NCBI GenBank assembly: GCA_017646485.1 | Contig: JAGCML010000069.1 | Span: forward strand, 1 to 8,599 | Source: Kiritimatiellia bacterium | GTDB taxonomy: Bacteria > Verrucomicrobiota > Kiritimatiellia > RFP12 > DVOR01 | DNA length: 8,599 bases | Direction of reading: 5' to 3' | Shown: piece after piece, positions 6,330-8,599 of the stretch | How positions within the stretch are numbered: position 1 is the stretch's first letter | Layout of the letters: the number at the start of each line of letters is the position of its first letter | Position numbers and translations under genes: made by a program | Notes under the pieces: generated by a model | The model's input: only the letters and a program-made list of their open reading frames with translations | What the model was told of the DNA's origin: nothing | Database searches by the model: none

Positions 6330-8459
6330 ATGAAACAGTTACTATTTGCCGTTGCGGTATTGCTCCCTGTTTTTGCGCTGGCTCAGGGAAAGGATTTAGG
6401 CGCCTATAAACAACCTATCCCCATCACAGACAACGGGGATTTGCGTTGGCTTGATGCAGCCCTCTACAGCTCTGGCTTCATCTTCAACGATGATGTTCGT
6501 GAAGCCTATTTTGACCACTGCCTCAACCTCATCACCCCCCATTTGAAGTTTAGCGAAAAGACTTGGGAATGGTTGAATGAACATCCGGCGGTTTTAAATG
6601 CAACCTTTGCCTTGGAGTATCCGCCCAATCCCAATGTGGTGCACAACTTTGTCAAACTGGCAAAGTTAGTCGGTCCAGTCTATGCAGAGAAATACCAACA
6701 GTTACTCATTGCCTTTGCCGTCAAATATCGCGGCGAACGCCTCTTGGATAGCTCCCTCTCTGCAGACCGTTACGGCATGATTTCAAGCCGTAACTTCACT
6801 TGGGACCCCAAGCGTAAGGCAGAACTGGAACAAGACGTCTCCCGTCGTCAGGGTTGGTCCATCAACCATGATGTACCGCTCTTAAGCGATGCCGCTCTGG
6901 CCCGTGACTCTAATGGCAACATCTACAAAGATGAACGCACCAAGCAACGTTGGGTGCAACAACTCCATAGTCAATTTGACCTCGGCAATGATAATGACGC
7001 TAAGCACACGGTCAATTGGCTTAAGAAGAATGCCAAGACGAAAATCTATGAAATCATGAGCCTTTCGTCTCACGACTTTTACAACAAAACAGGCATTAAA
7101 CTTTCGAATGGACGCGAACCGAAGCAATTGCCATGGGATAAGATTGCCCATGTGGCAGAGCGTTATCCGCCCCGCATGAGTGGTCCGATTATTGACAACC
7201 TCTGCCTTCGCATCATGCGTTATGAAGAAAAGGGCGCAGAACGTTCCTCTCTCTTCCCCTTGTCAAAAGCCCCTTGGCCGCTCTTGCTCCTCTTAACCCA
7301 GCAAGATCCCTTAGATGAATCAACCTACTGGTGGAATTACTACAAGGGTAAAGGGGAAGTTCCTGGTTATGCCACCTACTCTTTTGACTACACGAAGCCA
7401 GAGATTCGTTATGCAGATGGTCCGTGGCATCCTGATGCGACGCCACGCATTTTGACAGATGGCGGTGTTTGCGGTCGCCTTTCAACCATGGCTGAATTCG
7501 CCCAACGCTCCATCGGTACCCCTGCTCAAGGCATGGGACAACCAGGTCACCGCGCATTTATGACCTATTCCTATCGTAACGGAAAGTACTACACCGACAT
7601 GCATCACTCGGTGGATACCATTGCGGTATCTACTGTGGGTTGGGAACTTCCGCCTATCTACGGACCTGTAACCGATGCCAAAACAAAGTTGACAGGCTTC
7701 CAGCCGATGACTGGTGGGAACTCGGACAACTATTTGCGCAATAACATTCGTTGGCACATTGGTCTCTGTGAAGCGATGAATGTCGGCTTGGAATCGTGGG
7801 AAGACTCCCGCATGGCGCTCCACATTCTCGACATGTACACCGCCGCATCCGAAGATTGGAAAAATGCTTCTGTGGCGCAACAAGAGGCCCTTTTGCGCTC
7901 TGCGATGTTGAAGAATGTTGCAAACACCGATGTCATTTTCCGACTTGCCGCTGCACGTAAGGGAAATGCCTCTAAGATTCTCGACCTTTTGCAAGGTTTT
8001 GCCAACTACTTTGTGAGCGTAACCGATGGGTGCACAGGCGACAAGTCGATGGCACGTAATACCAACTTCGGTAACACGCAAGCAGGCGCAGACCTCACGG
8101 CTTTACTCCGTAATAATTTCACAACTTCTGGCAGTCGCAATACGAAAAAGGTCAAAAACGAATGGGCCTTATTCATCCGCAATGCCGTTTTCATCGGTGC
8201 ATTCACCAATATTCCTGACGAAGGCGACCCTAAGTATGCCCACAGTCGAATTGAATGGGTGCGCGATAAAAATGCGTATGCAAAAGCAGTAGCAGAAGAA
8301 TTGAAGTATCAAAAACGCCTGAAGGATTCCCCCTTCCTTGCAGAAATCCAGCAATTGAATGATAAATATGAGAAAGTTCGTCTCGCTGGTGAACGCGATG
8401 ATAAGCGTAATGTAAAGGAAGAAAGACAGCGTCGTCAGGCAGAAGAAAACTCATGGTAA
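6330..8459 (+). CDS. Exported transglutaminase-like protein, function unknown
   Basis: The preferred ATG at 6330 gives 709 residues and opens with a classic Sec signal peptide, MKQLLFAVAVLLPVFALA, with probable cleavage before Gln19. An in-frame TTG at 6294 would add 12 residues. Neither start has a well-spaced ribosome site, so the choice rests on the signal peptide. Residues ~35-135 are predicted helical (REAYFDHCLNLITPHLKF, EKYQQLLIAFAVKYR). The core at ~375-425 has transglutaminase/protease-like features: DGGVCGRLSTMAEFAQ (candidate nucleophile Cys381), GQPGHRAFMTY (His407) and YYTDMHH (candidate Asp423). An aromatic-rich segment precedes it (STYWWNYYKGKG, ~331-342). The last ~75 residues are highly charged and probably coiled-coil, ending RQAEENSW. 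No transmembrane segment or lipobox is visible beyond the signal peptide. The fold assignment comes from motif order, not a search. Whether it cross-links, cleaves or only binds peptides is unknown. Confidence 0.88.
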   Translation: MKQLLFAVAVLLPVFALAQGKDLGAYKQPIPITDNGDLRWLDAALYSSGFIFNDDVREAYFDHCLNLITPHLKFSEKTWEWLNEHPAVLNATFALEYPPNPNVVHNFVKLAKLVGPVYAEKYQQLLIAFAVKYRGERLLDSSLSADRYGMISSRNFTWDPKRKAELEQDVSRRQGWSINHDVPLLSDAALARDSNGNIYKDERTKQRWVQQLHSQFDLGNDNDAKHTVNWLKKNAKTKIYEIMSLSSHDFYNKTGIKLSNGREPKQLPWDKIAHVAERYPPRMSGPIIDNLCLRIMRYEEKGAERSSLFPLSKAPWPLLLLLTQQDPLDESTYWWNYYKGKGEVPGYATYSFDYTKPEIRYADGPWHPDATPRILTDGGVCGRLSTMAEFAQRSIGTPAQGMGQPGHRAFMTYSYRNGKYYTDMHHSVDTIAVSTVGWELPPIYGPVTDAKTKLTGFQPMTGGNSDNYLRNNIRWHIGLCEAMNVGLESWEDSRMALHILDMYTAASEDWKNASVAQQEALLRSAMLKNVANTDVIFRLAAARKGNASKILDLLQGFANYFVSVTDGCTGDKSMARNTNFGNTQAGADLTALLRNNFTTSGSRNTKKVKNEWALFIRNAVFIGAFTNIPDEGDPKYAHSRIEWVRDKNAYAKAVAEELKYQKRLKDSPFLAEIQQLNDKYEKVRLAGERDDKRNVKEERQRRQAEENSW

Positions 8460-8486
8460 GCACAAAGCTAAGCCTTTGCGCTTACC
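8455..8486 (+). terminator. Stem-loop overlapping the stop codon, possible terminator
   Basis: The left arm 8455-8467 (GGTAAGC-A-CAAAG) pairs with 8474-8486 (CTTTG-C-GCTTACC), giving 12 base pairs with one A/C mismatch and a 6-base loop (CTAAGC). The left arm contains the TAA stop (8457-8459) of the transglutaminase-like gene. No T tract follows directly; the first run of five T is at 8521-8525. Intrinsic termination is therefore uncertain, and 3'-end protection or attenuation of the next gene are alternatives. Confidence 0.45.
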
Positions 8487-8542
8487 GATACTAAATCATT
8501 ATGTAAAGACGCTAAAGCCGTTTTTCTGAAAGTTTTAACCAT

Positions 8543-8599
8543 ATGTTTTTTCTCCGTAAAAAGAATAAGCCTATCATTATTCCTCGTTCAGACCACACC
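8543..8599 (+). CDS. pcnB: Probable poly(A) polymerase / tRNA nucleotidyltransferase family, start only
   Basis: Nineteen codons run to the window edge: MFFLRKKNKPIIIPRSDHT. The basic stretch followed by PIIIPRSDH resembles the N-terminus of bacterial poly(A) polymerase I, where a VIPREQHAISR-type segment precedes the nucleotidyltransferase domain. That family adds 3' A tails to RNA, or CCA to tRNA in related members. An in-frame TAA at 8513-8515 and the absence of any other start codon make ATG 8543 the only available start. The upstream GAAAG (8528-8532) is at best a weak ribosome site. The catalytic GG...DxD motif lies outside the window, so the identity rests on about ten residues. Confidence 0.5.
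   Translation, partial: MFFLRKKNKPIIIPRSDHT

Noticed and set aside
6305..6409. Short 34-codon Cys-rich frame starting at ATG 6305, just after AAAAAAGG
   Set aside because: The purine run is too close to the ATG for a normal ribosome site, and most of the frame overlaps the signal-peptide codons of the larger gene. The Cys content is explained by reading those codons out of frame.
7482..8081. 199-codon open frame antisense to the transglutaminase-like gene
   Set aside because: It lies wholly within a well-supported coding gene on the other strand, and its translation has no recognisable motif or signal peptide.
8505..8525. AAAGACG/CGTTTTT hairpin before the probable pcnB start, as a terminator
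   Set aside because: The stem needs a G-T wobble and is mostly A-T, and the T run would be consumed in the stem, leaving no tail.

Overview
The window looks like ordinary chromosomal DNA of a Gram-negative-type bacterium. It carries a tightly spaced pair of DNA-repair genes, two divergently arranged genes for exported proteins of unknown function, and the first codons of what is probably an RNA-processing gene. The organism cannot be named with certainty. The large exported protein with a transglutaminase-like core (GGVCG...GQPGH) is of a kind I associate with the Planctomycetes-Verrucomicrobia-Lentisphaerae group, so a member of that group is a tentative guess. I see no phage genes, transposases, CRISPR arrays, tRNA or rRNA.

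Layout. Positions 2-2107 (+) hold the last 701 codons of DNA polymerase I (polA); the start lies upstream of the window. Only 13 bases later, mfd (2121-5309, +) encodes the transcription-repair coupling factor, complete at 1062 residues. A GC-rich perfect hairpin at 5352-5373 separates mfd from a convergent gene (5425-6129, -) for a small exported protein with an acidic Asp/Asn loop. A 200-base divergent spacer (6130-6329) follows. The next gene (6330-8459, +) encodes a 709-residue exported protein with a transglutaminase-like Cys-His-Asp core and a charged helical tail. A hairpin overlaps its stop codon (8455-8486). An ATG at 8543 then opens a frame whose 19 visible residues resemble the N-terminus of poly(A) polymerase (pcnB), cut off by the window end.

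How the genes relate. polA and mfd are probably co-transcribed and fit one pathway. Mfd removes RNA polymerase stalled at DNA lesions and recruits the Uvr excision machinery, and Pol I fills the excised gap. The two exported proteins share a divergent intergenic region. Nothing in the sequence ties them to repair, and their functions are unknown. The most open item is the transglutaminase-like protein; the rest is largely conventional.
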